Positions 27,633 to 40,068 of a DNA stretch of 64,000 nt are shown here, in pieces. The stretch's first letter is position 1, and the number at the start of each line of letters is the position of its first letter. This DNA comes from Crambe crambe (lineage: Eukaryota > Porifera > Demospongiae > Poecilosclerida > Crambeidae): NCBI GenBank assembly GCA_963924555.1, contig OZ004598.1, forward strand, positions 1,116,001 through 1,180,000, given 5' to 3'. The notes under the pieces are model-generated. The model did not search any database, was not told where the DNA came from, and saw only the letters and a program-made list of their open reading frames with translations. A program made the translations under genes and the position numbers.

Positions 27633-28460
27633 CATGTTATTTTTTGCTGTGATGTTGAATTCTTCTATCATTTTTAATATGCTCTTTATCTTCGAAAATG
27701 GTTATGATCATGTTAAGACAGCTTATGAATCTTAAAATTATTACATTCTGGTGAAATGTATAGCTAATAGTCAGTATATGGAAGTCACTGCAGAAGAAAC
27801 CATGGAAAGAGTTGGCATAGCTACTAGCTAGCTGTAACCCATTCAAATTAATGTAACCAGTTCAAATTATTTCCTATGATATGATAAAACCTCTGAATAA
27901 TGAACGTGTACACTTGGGACCCATCTTTTTGTCCAGGTTGTCCTCTTTTGGATACCAAAGTATTTTTAAGATTAATAGTGTCCTTCGTTGAGAGGTTTCA
28001 GAGCGTATCAAAGGTTCCATCATACTCTAGACTGTCACTGTTCATTTAGCTAATTGAGGTCCATGCAGGCACATGACCTATATCAAGTCTTAAAGTGAGT
28101 ACAACTTTCACCATACCTTATGACAATCACTTTGCCCATACACAAGATCAACTATGTGGTAGCAGTGTAAAAACACTATGACCTTGCTGGCCATTATGAG
28201 CATTAGGAATTCATCAGGTTGTGAATGGGAAATACATGTAACACATTATCTGTCAACTGATTTAATGCCTCTGAATCTGAGTTTATGGCATATGGTGAAC
28301 AGAAGTGTGCTGACATGCACTGCAGCTGTCATGGGAGACTAAGGAAGTATATAAGAAAATGATTCTTGCTCAAAAGGCAACTCATAAAGGTCAACTCACT
28401 AGCTAGCTTGAAGCCAACCAGCATCCAGTTCAATATCTATTAGCTATTCCAAATTGAGTC
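27633..28460. other. Intergenic, Rab-like gene to CAP cluster
   Basis: No gene seen. Contains 3' flank of the GTPase gene, AT-rich sequence and the TATA box of CAP gene 1 near its right end. Confidence 0.5.
28348..28355 (+). promoter_or_regulatory. TATA box of CAP gene 1
   Basis: TATATAAG lies 105 bp upstream of the ATG at 28461, in a stretch with no competing ATG in the same frame. Confidence 0.5.
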
Positions 28461-29938
28461 ATGAAGGTATCCTGCAGTAGTTTGGGAATGCTAGTCATTG
28501 TAGGGGTGGTGGTGGTCTTCGCTGGTCTTTGTGAGGCACAGATGTCCGAGGAAGAACAAGTGGAAATACTGAGGGCACATAACACCTACAGAGGTCAGGT
28601 TGATCCTGTTGCCATCAACATGGAACAAATGGTGAGAGTCATAGCTAGCTAGCTAAAGTATCGGAGTGAGAATGATCTCGGTGATTAGATGAGAATGATT
28701 ATGTCCATACTCTATAGGACCTTAGCTATAACTATGCATGGTGTCATGAACTAGCTACCTAGCTACATGAATTTTCTGCTAAATTCTTTTCTCAGGAGTG
28801 GAATGAGGAGCTTGCATACATGGCACAGTTCTGGGCTGGCAACTGTGAATTCGAGCTGAATGAGAACCGTCACACTCAGTCCAGCACCTTCACTTATGTT
28901 GGACAGTCCATGTCCTCCACAAGTAGCTACAGCGTCAACTACACCATCTTGGTCAGGCAGTGGTTTGAGATTGGACGCAGCCGATACAACTATTACACTA
29001 AGTACTGCACAGATGAGGATGGCAACGAGGACGAGGATGGGGAGGCCTGTGCTGCATATACTCAGGTCAGTCAAACATTCTGCAGTGGAGCCTGAAATAG
29101 GTATTAGCTATGTCTGCCCAACTAAAGGAATGCACTAAAAGTAGAATCTCCTGTATAGCTCATTATTTTATATATTTGTCTCTGAAGAGGTAGCTAGCTA
29201 ATCCTTTACCCTATGATAAGAGGAGGATTTTTAATAGTTAAAATTGTGCATTAAAACTTTGAGCTATATATTCTCCCAGCAAACTTTTTAGCTAATTCTC
29301 ACTAAGTCCTAATACTTTAGCTTGTGTGGGCAAATTCTTATGCTGTTGGATGTGGAGCAATTCGCTGTCAAGAATTGAGAGGGGCTGAAGATGAAGAGAA
29401 CGCTCTCTTTCTGGTCTGCAACTATGGCCCAGGGTAGGACAAAAATTAGCTAGCTACATAAGAAAAAATCAGCCTATAGCTAGCTAGCTAGCTAGCTGCT
29501 ATTTTACAGTCAGAGTTAGCTATACCTATGACCAGCCAGCCTAGAGTGAAGTCTTATAGCTAGCTACCTCCTATATTGGCTAGCTACCTAGCTAGCTATA
29601 TACAATTAAAACCAAACTCTCATGACCTGTACCATAATCTTAAAGCTGTTGCTGATAATTATTACAGGGGGAACACATATCCTGGACAGGCTCCTTATGA
29701 GACAGGAACAGAGTCTTGTGCCAGCTGTCCTTCAAACAAACCTTACTGTGTGAATAATCTCTGTGGTGAGTAACTATATTATGTCAAAAACCTTACCAGC
29801 CATAATAACTATAGTGTTTCTAGCTACTGAGTCAAGTCTTTTCTTTTCTCTGCAGCTGAATCTGGTGCCAAACGTTTTGCAACATACTCCACATCTGGAC
29901 TCCTTATTGTAGCAGTGATGTCTCTGTCGTTGTGGTGA
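28461..29938 (+). CDS. CAP/SCP-domain protein, membrane-anchored (CAP gene 1)
   Basis: Five exons (28461-28631, 28796-29065, 29321-29433, 29668-29765 and 29856-29938; intron phases 0, 0, 2, 1) encode 244 residues. A signal peptide (about 1-26, ending CEA) precedes the CAP domain: AHNTYRG, LAYMAQFWAGNC, YTQLVW, VGCGA and CNYGPGG. The Cys-rich tail SCASCPSNKPYCVNNLC resembles that of GLIPR/CRISP proteins. The last exon ends in a hydrophobic stretch with no cytoplasmic residues, suggesting a GPI anchor. The usual GHYTQ is AAYTQ and the usual GEN is GQS, so the metal-binding cavity is probably lost. CAP proteins are secreted or surface proteins with sterol-binding, defence or venom roles; the role here is unknown. 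TATA box at 28348. Confidence 0.9.
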
Positions 29939-30722
29939 CTGCATGTCTTGTGAGCATGGCAAGAGTTTACAGTTCTACTATTATATTCATCCAAAACACC
30001 ATAACTGTAGATAATAATATTATTATGATGATTATTTTATTTTTGTGTTGTTTGTTGCTGTAACATGTCCAAATCATCTTTAAATGTACTTAGCTAGCTA
30101 GCTACTTAAGGTTAGCTGCAGAATCTCTAGAATTATGGGACCACATTCATCATAACTAGCCACTTGATATAAGGCAACACGATTAACTAAACTTTCTTTT
30201 TATCGCTATAAGATTTTCAGATTTCCATGAGGAAGGCTCAGGGGGAGGTCAATATTCAACAGCTATTCATTAGGTATCAAACTTATGTTTGCTGAGCTCT
30301 GTCATCTGAAATACCTCATCAAAATTTGCTGAGTAATGAGGAAAGTGATGATAAAAGATTGTTTGGCCTAAGCAATAAGCTATGTACAACTACGCTACCT
30401 ACCTCCCTGGGAGTCAGCTGCTTGCCACATTGAGGTAATATAGCTAATTACACAGATTGTCTGTAGGGGTAACTGTTAGAGGTCATTGTTCTCAACTCCC
30501 TATGATATGTAAATAAACATCAGACCAGGTGCTCCATGTATGAAAACATTGTAGGTACATTGATGTCATAATTTTATCTTTGTCATCATTATGAAGCCCT
30601 ATACCTGAGCTGTAACTAGCTAGCTCTATATACCTGAGCTGTAGCCAGCTATAGTGAACATGTGCTTACTTAAAGAATGAAGTTCTGAATATTTCAGCTT
30701 GGATAATCCATTCTCCTGAGTC
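29939..30722. other. Intergenic spacer in the CAP cluster
   Basis: 3' flank of CAP gene 1 with AT-rich and AGCT-repeat sequence. No gene or element recognised. Confidence 0.5.
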
Positions 30723-32401
30723 ATGGCTCCATCTTTAGTTCAGTATATTGCTCTCTGGATGCTAGGATTTTCACTCACCACAGCTACTCTCACCAGCAAA
30801 CAGAAAGAAGAAATTCTGAATGCTCACAACTACTACAGAGGACATGTTGATCCCATAGCAACTAACATGTTAAAGATGGTAAGAAATCAATTTCAGAGTG
30901 GCTTGAGTAGCTGGCTGGCTGCTAATACAAAATAAAATTTTTTGAAAATGATAGAATGGTTTTTCTATAATTAGCTAAGCCTATCATAGCTAGCTATACT
31001 CCTAAGGGATAAAAAATTGATTTTGTGTATAATTATAGTTTTGTTAGATGATTTTGTATACTCTTCAGTCTTGGGAATGCTAGCTAATATTATTAAAACA
31101 TGCATGATGGAATGGTTTTTATTTGGTAGTTATAGCTATTGTTAGAATGACTTTTGCTATGCTTTTAATCAAGGAATGGGATGATGATTTGGCTTACATT
31201 GCTCAGTTCTGGGCAGCCAATTGCCACTACAGCCTGAATAAATATCGAAGCCACCAGTCCTCTGAATTTGACTATGTTGGTGAAACCATTGCCAATACCA
31301 CCAACTCTTATGTCAATTATACACATTTGGTCTACGAATGGTTCCAGAAGGGCAAGAGATATAATTACTATCAAGGCTATTGTCGCAGTTCTGATGGTAC
31401 AGTAGACACATATGGTCATGGGTGCATACCCTACAGGCAGGTAAGTTAGTAGATTGTAGCTGGCTACATAGCAATATCCTTTTCAATATTGAAGGTGCAT
31501 AGTTAAGTATTGCTCAAAAGCACTGAGGATTTCAGCTAAGTAGAGTAGCTAAAAAGCTCAGTAGCTAGCCAGGGTTAGCTAGCTATGAGCAGGAAAATGG
31601 TGGTGGCTGGGGGAGAGAAGGAGGAGGAGGAGGAGGGGGTTGCTGAAGAAATATGGAGTAGCTATAACTAGCTATATACAAATATACCATTCATGCATGG
31701 CCACTCAAACTGTAGCTGAACTAGTTGGAGGTGGTATTCAATTTGTTAGCAATAGTTCCACTAACTTCTCCTGAATAAAGTAGCTAACTATCAAAGCTAG
31801 CTAGCTATATGAATTAGCAATGTCTCAAATTATTCAGCTTGTGTGGGCAGACACATACAAAATCGGTTGTGGAGCAGTAAGATGCGAGACCCTTTACAAT
31901 AACAAAGGAAGCTTTGCTAAGAGTGCACTGCTGTTTGTCTGCAACTATGGACCAGGGTACGTTACAGCTAATAGCTGGGCTATTATTAGATTGTGAGATG
32001 GAAAACTTCAAAGATAGGTTCAGTGTAGAGACAAGACTTATAATTACTGATGCTACTTTAGTTACTATTGCTAATAGTGTTAATTGACTTATCCATAGAG
32101 GAGACTTCATAGGTATAGCACCTTATGAGTCAGGGAAACATGTCTGCTCATCATGTCCTTCAAGTACACCTTATTGTGTCAAAAAACTCTGCTGTAAGTC
32201 AACCAGCTACATATTGAAATATTTTCACTGGTATTGTTAGAGTTTGGCTTTTTGCAATTACATGGCTAGTAGCTAACTATGTCATGGAAATAAGGGTTTG
32301 CTTTGATTTATGCAGCTCGATACTCTGGTGATCAAGAATCAGCTGCTAAGGACAGTCCTCTGCTATTGCTACTTCAATTTTTCATCTTCATGCTGCTGTA
32401 A
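30723..32401 (+). CDS. CAP/SCP-domain protein with a frame-breaking base (CAP gene 2)
   Basis: The exon plan matches CAP gene 1: 30723-30878, 31174-31440, 31838-31956, 32099-32194 and 32316-32401. A signal peptide ends near TTATLT. The domain shows AHNYYRGHVDP, LAYIAQFWAANC, YRQLVW, IGCGA and CNYGPG. The Glu of the GEN motif is kept (VGET), but the His of GHYTQ is not (IPYRQ). The last exon ends in a Leu/Phe-rich anchor. In exon 4 there is one extra T (CCTTTC at about 32157-32162) relative to the paralogues, which shifts the Cys-rich tail out of frame and out of phase with the last exon. It is either a young pseudogene or a sequence error; all other features look functional. Confidence 0.8.
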
Positions 32402-32476
32402 ACCATGTTTTCCACAAAATTTTATATTGCTGTAATTTTTTTTTGTCAAATTTGACTCTCCTGTGAACTAGCCTGG

Positions 32477-32536
32477 CGTCGCGGCGACCCTGTACCGATA
32501 GAAACTAACTTGGATTGGTACAGAGTCGTCGCGACG
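32477..32536. repeat. Short inverted repeat upstream of CAP gene 3
   Basis: GTCGCGGCGACCCTGTACC is inverted as GGTACAGAGTCGTCGCGAC about 20 bp away, with two mismatches. GC-rich in an AT-rich setting, about 160 bp before the start of the two-domain CAP gene. It may be a small element or a regulatory palindrome. Confidence 0.6.
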
Positions 32537-32693
32537 GCAGACACTATACCAGCGCACTTACTTATGGCCATATGCATGAAGTTACCCTTTACCAAACCTT
32601 ACGCGCGAAATTCGAAAAATGCTTGCGCAACAAAGATACGGCCCTAGGCCACAAGGTCGATTTTGAACAAGACTGTTCAGTCACTCTTTCAAT

Positions 32694-35600
32694 ATGTCAT
32701 CTCATTTTCTCTTCAAAATTCTGTACCTGATATCTCTGTTATGGGTTTTGCAAGAATCAGTAGAAGCAGTAAAGCTTGGTAGAATAGTCCCATTCGATCG
32801 AAGTGAAATGGCAGAGATACTGATTACCCATAATAGATTAAGGAGTTCAGTGGAACCAGAAGCCAGCGATATGCAACCACTGGTAAGACTCCTCCCTTTT
32901 CTCTATTAACTATAGCAAGCTATTTTGTTTGATAAAGATATGGAATCATGTGCTGGCTGAGAAAGCCCGGACATCTGCTATGTCCTGCCAACAAAATGCC
33001 GATCCTAACAGAGCAAATGGTACTAAATTCTACGCTGTTGGAAAGAATTCAGCAATCATTGGAAGTGCAAGAGGAAATAATACTAGATTAATCAAAGGGT
33101 GGTATACTCAAGGACTACATTATGATTATGACAAGAATGAGTGCACTTCAACTGGAATATGTTCATTTTACAGACAGGTATGTGAAAATCACTAGCTAGT
33201 TTGTAGTGCATTCTTTAGTAAAGAAGCTATCCTTCATATAATACACTTATACTATACAAATATTCAGCTTGTGTGGTCTGATAGCACTGATATCGGTTGT
33301 GGAGCAGCTGTGTGTCCTCGGATCCCAGGTTTTCCTATCTCTAATTCATACTTCTTCGTGTGCTATTATGGACCAGAGTAAGACAGACCAGTAGCTACAG
33401 TGTATTGTGACACTAAGCACCAAGAGGAACAATACGCTAGTCACTCAGTCACCTAAAATAGCTAGTGAAGTGGTGTCTTCACATGGTGCACTAGTGAATA
33501 CAAATAACAAAGATGAAATGCTAATTTATTACAAAATAGCTAGCTGGAGTGAATCAAAATTATGGTAGTTAGGTAGTTAGTTACTTACCTATTATCATGT
33601 TGTACTATTATGACCCAGTAATGATCTTTGTACTCTTTAGAAAAATTTCTGATATGAGACCATATAGTCGTGGAAAACCTTGCTCAAATTGTAGATATGT
33701 AAGGAGTGCTTGCTTCAACAATCTGTGTGTGCCAAGCAGCTGGTATTCGTCTTTTTTCTTTGGTATGTTCAATTTTTCATGACAACTTGAATGCATGCAT
33801 GTATGCTTACCCCCCCCCCCCCCCCCTAAAAAAACAACAACAAAAAAACAACAACAACTTTACATTAGTTATAATGATTATTATGCATATTATAATTATA
33901 GGGTCCACGACTCCTACTACTCCTACCACGGCTATTGTGCCCATGGAACGTAGCATACCGATCATGCTTTCTCCACGTCACATTAACAAGATTCTGACAG
34001 TACACAATAAAATAAGGAGTGTAGTGAGACCAGAAGCCAGCAATATGCAGTCACTGGTAAGAATAACACTACTTTTAGCTAGCTGGCTAGCCACTGTACC
34101 ACTTTCTTCTTCCTTTGCACCTCCTTCCATGCCAATAACTATTATTTCCTGACTCCTTATAGTTAGTTAAAACTATAATTTCACTTCAGAAATGGAGTAA
34201 TGTCTTAGCTGACAATGCCCAGTACTTTGCTCAGTCATGCCAACCGGAATCCAATCCGAGAAGAGCCCATAACACTAAATTCAATACTGTGGGAGAGAAC
34301 TGGTCAATGCATGGAAACAGAAGTTATTATAATTACACCAGAGTGATTATGCTGGAGTGGTATGCTCAACGAGCACACTACAACTATGAATACAATCAGT
34401 GCAGTACGCTTGGAACTTGCTCAGCTTACAAACAGGTATAGTACAAACAATCAAGGTTTCAAAGGGATCAAAGGTTATATTAATTTCATGTTAATTAATA
34501 TGGTGCATAACATGAATGAAACTACTGCCAACCAGTCCATGGTTAGGCAAAGCCTGTAGAAAGATATTCGGTAGCTAGCTAGCTACGAAGGTGGTAGTTG
34601 TAGCCATTACGTACATGCATGCATTACATTGTGTGTTATTCATGTTCAGCTCGTGTGGGCTGATAGCAGTGAAATTGGTTGTGGAGCAGCTCTGTGTTCT
34701 CACGTTCGACCGTCACCTCATCCTGTCACTCATTCAATCTTCTTTGTATGCTACTATGGAACAGAGTGAGAAACCCACAGCAGTCAAGTAGTTAGCTACA
34801 GTATACAGTGTACAGTGGAACCTCCAATAAAGAACCCTCCAAGAAGAGGATAAACCTCCTAACAAAGGACACCCCTTTTTAGCCCCCTTTCCCATTAACC
34901 TTTGAGAAAAGGACAACCTAGGACTGATCCCAAAGTGTCCTTTACTCAGAGGTTTCACTAGACCATATAGCTAGTCTAAGTCTGAAGGTTTGTAATGAAA
35001 GAAGAGTTTCTTTGGATGTTATAGTTCTTCCATTTAGAGTGAATTTAGCTACTACAATGATTCATAAACTTACATTTGTGTTATTGTATAGACAAGTACC
35101 TGGTATGAGACCATATCGTAATGGCATGGCTTGTTCAGAATGCAGGAATCCAAGAGATGAATGTGTTAACAATTTGTGCATATCTGGTAAGTTGGCGGTG
35201 TAGCTAGCATGAGGAGGTGTGGCTGACCCTTTACCAACCGCAAGGGAAGGGGACAGTGATGTATAGCTACTGCACAAGTTGAAGGGAGCAGCATCCATGA
35301 TTTGTAGGTTATCTTTTTCCTGATTGTGCTAATGAGTGTTAATCAAAATCCATCATGCAGTAGTGCATTGGCACTGTCACCAGACCCTTTCCTTCCCTCA
35401 CAATTGGTAAAGGGTTGGCCACGCCAGACTAGTGGGGAGCCTGGAGTATTATCCCCCTCCCAATATTAACATCTATCCCTCCACACAGATAATTGAATTA
35501 TGATTTTATAATAGGCAGTCAGAGTCAAACTACCAAGCCCATCACCAAACGTCGGAAGAGCATTACATATTCACCACCCCACACCGCTATGAGGTCTACT

Positions 35601-35732
35601 GTCAAGTTCCCAATTTTCATTCTGGAAGACATTCACCCTCCCTCTTTGTCCAGTGCTAAAACTGTCAGCCTATTTTTAGGAATGACATTTTGTGTTGCAT
35701 CACTAGCTCTCTGTATCATAGTAGCTAGCTAG
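32694..35732 (+). CDS. Two-domain CAP protein (CAP gene 3)
   Basis: Nine exons fit one frame: 32694-32882, 32938-33177, 33268-33377, 33641-33762, 33902-34056, 34190-34435, 34650-34765, 35092-35186 and 35515-35732, giving 496 residues. After a signal peptide come two complete CAP domains (THNRLR ... LVWSDS ... CGAAVC and VHNKIR ... LVWADS ... CGAALC), each with its own Cys-rich end (CSNC ... NNLC and CSEC ... NNLC). The junction replaces what is a terminal anchor exon in CAP gene 1 with a Thr/Pro linker (GSTTPTTPTT), and phases fit (1 to 1). The last exon ends in a hydrophobic anchor. Domain 1 has VGKN, domain 2 VGEN; both lack the GHYTQ His. If the join is wrong, there are two adjacent genes, but the second has no signal peptide of its own. 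Confidence 0.8.
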
Positions 35733-36442
35733 CTAGCTAACAAGCAAGTTATTGGCTACTACATAATCACTCAGCATGCGCAGTGAGATTCTGTTCCGTG
35801 AAATAGGATCCCGGAACCGTTCTGTTCTGTTTCGTTCCGTAGAATAGTGATCCAGTACCATGTATACTCGTGGCATGTTTGACTTAAATCAATGCCATGA
35901 GTGACTCAAGGCATGGATGACTTAATTCAATGCCATGAGTAACTCAAGGGATTTTAGTGACTGCATTGTTGTTTGGCCACAACACGTATAGAATCAAAAC
36001 CTTCATGAATATCATTACAGCTCATTGGGAGTAGTCATCGATGTGCAATTTTGAGCCCCCCCCCCCACTTTTTTGGGTCCTCAGCCACCCCTGTGATTGC
36101 TATGTTTGGTGGCTTATCCCAGCAATCAAGACAGTTGGAATTATTCCTGGATTTATGAAGACACTAGCAGCTATAGGTAGATTAGCTATTATTTCCTTCA
36201 TTGCTGAAGCCATCTTAGCAGTGAAGATATTTAGTAGCTAGATAGTTAGCTAGATAGTTTTTAATTATTTTTTATCACTGAATTATATCTTCACTGCAAG
36301 TGCAAGGGTTCAAATTGGGGGTGTATAGTCTTCCCCGGTAGTCTGGCATAGGGGCGACCCTTACCAACCCAAGGGAAGGGAAAGGATCTGGGGACATTAG
36401 CATCAGCGACTTAAACCACATACCAGACACATTGTTTTCAAT
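35733..36442. other. Convergent spacer between CAP genes 3 and 4
   Basis: 3' ends of both genes face each other. It contains (AGCT)n, a CCGTTCTGTTC-rich patch near 35810, a run of C at 36057-36066 and a degenerate copy of the GACCCTTTACC motif near 36356. No gene seen. Confidence 0.5.
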
Positions 36443-38434
36443 TCATGCATCTACTGTATAAAGTAATCCAATATTGAAAAATAAAAGCATCAAATATATC
36501 TGCTGCTCATGGTTGCCATGGGCTGCATCTCTGATTGGGTCAGAAGTAGAGGGGGAAGATTCACCTTCAGAGACTTCACCGGCGTTTCCAGGTAACGAAC
36601 CACTTCCGGATAATGAGCCACTCCCACTTAACAAGCCACTTCCTGTAGTAGATTCAGTGGCTGCAAATAGAGTGAGATTAGCTTGATATTATAGCAAAGA
36701 GTTTATACATACTAACCACATAAATTATTGACGCAAGAATTCTGTCCCATAAGACATTCTGAACACGCCATCCCTTTCTTGTATGGCCTCATATTAGGGA
36801 TGTTGCCCCTGTTGATATCAAATAGATTAGCCAGATAACAACATGTTACCTTTAAGGTTAATATGGTTTTTAATTATTACAAAAAGCAGCTGCCTAATTA
36901 CGTATAAGAGTACAGTATATCCTGACAGTCTATTAGCTTCCTAACTCTGAGGATGAGATCAAAGGTGAACTTTTTGTGTCAATCTTGTTCCCCAAACAGG
37001 CTGAGTGTGAGACTTCAGCTCACTTATGTATGTCCCAGTACAAGTACCTAAAGTGAGAAAATTAATCACCTCAATGTGACATCAAAGTCTGTTTATTTCT
37101 CACGAAAGAAGTGTGTTTCAGTACCTGGATTTTGGCTACTTGAAACAGCAACAAAATTAATTTGCAGGATCTCCTGTCTCAGACTTAGGAAGCTAGACTA
37201 GATCTGTTTTACTTTAACATTGCAGCCTGTAGCTATGTGACCTTATAAAGTTAAAATCTGCATGCAGATTGCTATAGCTACAAGCTGAGCACACATTTCA
37301 TTTAGTATCTGAATTGAGTCACATCTACCTCAAGCATGATAGCAACATACGTAGCAATGTTTTATTAACGCTTACTTACTCTGGCGCATAGTAGCATATG
37401 AATAAAACCGAGTTGGGGACAGGAAAGCCATTGACTCTTGGGCAGATAACAGCTCCACAGCCAACAAAGGTGGTATTGGCCCACACCAGCTAATATGAAG
37501 TGAAAATAATTGTTAGATGAAATTTCTTTGTTCATTGTCAATAATGAAAAATGATTAGCTACAAGTAAGCTGTGATAATGAAAGGAGACTCTATCCAATT
37601 CAAGGATAGTCGGTATCGCAATGCAGCATGAAGTATTCACAGATTACTTTGTTCACATGTCTGAAATACCTGAGTGTAGAATGAGCATATCCCAGCTGAG
37701 GTGCACGAGTTTGTTTCAAAATTGAAGCTCTCACGTTGACTGAACCATCCAGTGATCAACTGTACATAGTTAGGGGTTGTGGTGCCAGTCACTGACCAGT
37801 TCTCCCCTACAGTGTTGAAACTAGACACTTGAGAAGCCCTGTTAGGATTGGATTCTTGTTGACAACCCAGGGCAAAGGACTGGGCTGCTGAAGCTAAGTC
37901 CTCGTTCCAGGCCTGTTTATATTTAATGATCAAAGATATCAATATCTTGCTGGCTGTACAAAGGCTACAACACCTACCCACCAGATTATTCTTAAATTAT
38001 TGATTGTAATAAACCAAGGCACCTGGATCCAGGGGAGTGGGCTCAAGCCTCCCTCCTCTAAATTAATGAGATCATGCAGAGTTGATGCAAATTTGACTTG
38101 TGCTTTGCAATGGCTATGGCAGTATGGCTATGACTTGACTGTACATCCAGCGAGTTTACTAGATCTGGAGGTATAGGCCATAGCTAGGCTACATGCTACA
38201 GTTATCCATTGAATTATAGTTAGCTAAAGCTAATAAACTCACTAATGGTTGCATATTGCTAGCATTAAGTTCTGCAGAGCCTCTGTGTTCATTATGAGCA
38301 GTCACAATTCTGTCAATATCCTCTCCAGAAAGTGTAATTACATCTGCAGGTGTAACTGACCACTGAAGGTTTAAGAGCAGAAGTAAAAGGAAACCAAAGC
38401 TCACTGGATTCAAGTTAACTCCGATGTACTCCAT
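36443..38434 (-). CDS. CAP/SCP-domain protein with Ser/Gly linker and hydrophobic tail (CAP gene 4)
   Basis: Five exons (38434-38243, 37912-37670, 37489-37380, 36808-36717 and 36660-36443), with the same phases as CAP gene 1, encode 284 residues. Signal peptide about 1-30. CAP marks are AHNEHRG, SAAQSFALGC, VGENW, YTQLVWA, VGCGA and CYYAP. The Cys-rich end is CSECLMGQNSCVNNLC. The last exon encodes a GSG-repeat linker, an acidic Ser/Pro stretch and a C-terminal hydrophobic segment, consistent with a surface anchor on a stalk. It is inverted relative to the other CAP genes and closest to the domains of CAP gene 3 (shared NPNRA region). The GHYTQ His is replaced (SFYTQ). Confidence 0.88.
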
Positions 38435-39988
38435 ATTTGCTGTAATTACTGGCTAAATCTATCTTTTTAATATCACCTAGAACCAAAGATGCTGATTAAC
38501 AGCTAAGGATGAAAATTGGTTCAATCAACACCAGCCATTTGAAGATGTGGCTCTAGCAACAATAATAATGTGTAGCAGCTATATGCGTGCGCGCGCGCAT
38601 AGCTGAAGGACTGTTCTACGCATGCTCAAAAGGCAGGGAGGCGTATACCCTTTACCTACTGAGTCTGGTCTTCTCCATGTTCTCTCCCTTGATAGAGTTT
38701 CTTCCTTACACATTTGGGTTTTCTTTACGCCTGGGAACCTCTGCCTGTGTGTCTCTAATGGCCAATTAACTCCCTGTACGGATGAGCAAGTCATATACTA
38801 ATGCATGCCATGGGGAGCTGGAGAGAGATGAGATGATATGACTAATCAACTCATCCAACTGTCTTTCAAACAGGTACACAGAGTGACTTTCTCTACTTGT
38901 TGTCTCTCCATCTCCCGCCTTTATTTGTATACCTCTATGTATATTATCAGTTCATGATCGTAGTAGTACAGTGTTGGCCTGGCATAGCGCATGCAGCAGA
39001 TAGTTTGTCTACCCTTTACCCAATCAGGGTAGTGCAGTGATAGAGCTAGTGGGCTGTGGACATGTAATAGTCTCTAGGGATTTATTGCATGTAGCAGAGG
39101 CATTGTCCTTAGGCATTGACCCCATGAAGTTTTCCTTAATAGTTACAGCAAAATAGCTAATAATTTTTTCAGTACCTACAAATGTCTACCCTCCCACCAT
39201 CCTATCTTCCCCCTATATCTTCCTCTGAGGCCCTATGAAATTATGCAGGCAGATCATGAGAAAATGAAAATGCAGTTATGGCCTAATAGGGTTTTTAGCA
39301 ACAAACAACCTATAGACTCGATGTAGTAGCAGGAGATATTGTTCATATGTAGTAGTAGCAGGAGATATTTAGCTTAAAATCACAGGACAATAAGAAAGTT
39401 GAATGGCCTTACATATGTACGTATCCTCCCATGTTTGATCGAATTTTCCATACCTCCACTAGTCAAGTCTCCAAATTGCTGTAAGAGAGCGGGGATGGCA
39501 CTGGGCTCCAGGAAGCTGAGCAAGCAGTTCCTCCATGCTACCTCCATGCTGTTCTGCAGTGAAGGACATGATGTTCAGTGTCTCACATCACTCCAGATGA
39601 TTTAGAGATATTATTGCACTACAAAAGCTTCAAGATAAAGGTGAAGGGTCGACTACTGATACTGATAATGCCTGAGTTAGCATATCAGAGATAGTCCAAT
39701 GAATTTTACAATGAAAATTTCTCAATTTATGATCAGGGTTTTTTAGGGGGCATTCCCCCCCCCAGCAGCCCCTCCCCCAAATTTCAGTAATTGAATGCTA
39801 ATGGTAATGCTCCAATTTTAACCATGAAAATTTCCTATTTTTAGGCTATGTACATAGCTGATCAGTGAAAAGTCCAATCAGCAGCTATTTGTGTTCTAGA
39901 CAGATACACAATAATATCAATAATAGGCAGCTGTTTGTGTCCTAGAATTATACCAAAGCACGTACACCAGAGTTGCTTTTTTTAATTT

Positions 39989-40068
39989 AGGCCATGACAC
40001 TGTAAAAATAAAACAACCCATTTTTAGTTGCAAATTGGAACTCAGATAACCTATTGTTTTACACAGTG
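39989..40068. mobile_element. Small CACTGTAAAAA-ended MITE-like element
   Basis: Starts CACTGTAAAAATAAAACAA and ends TTGTTTTACACAGTG, imperfect inverted repeats of about 19 bp, 80 bp long. The ends resemble the 120-bp MITE at 4478. Confidence 0.45.
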
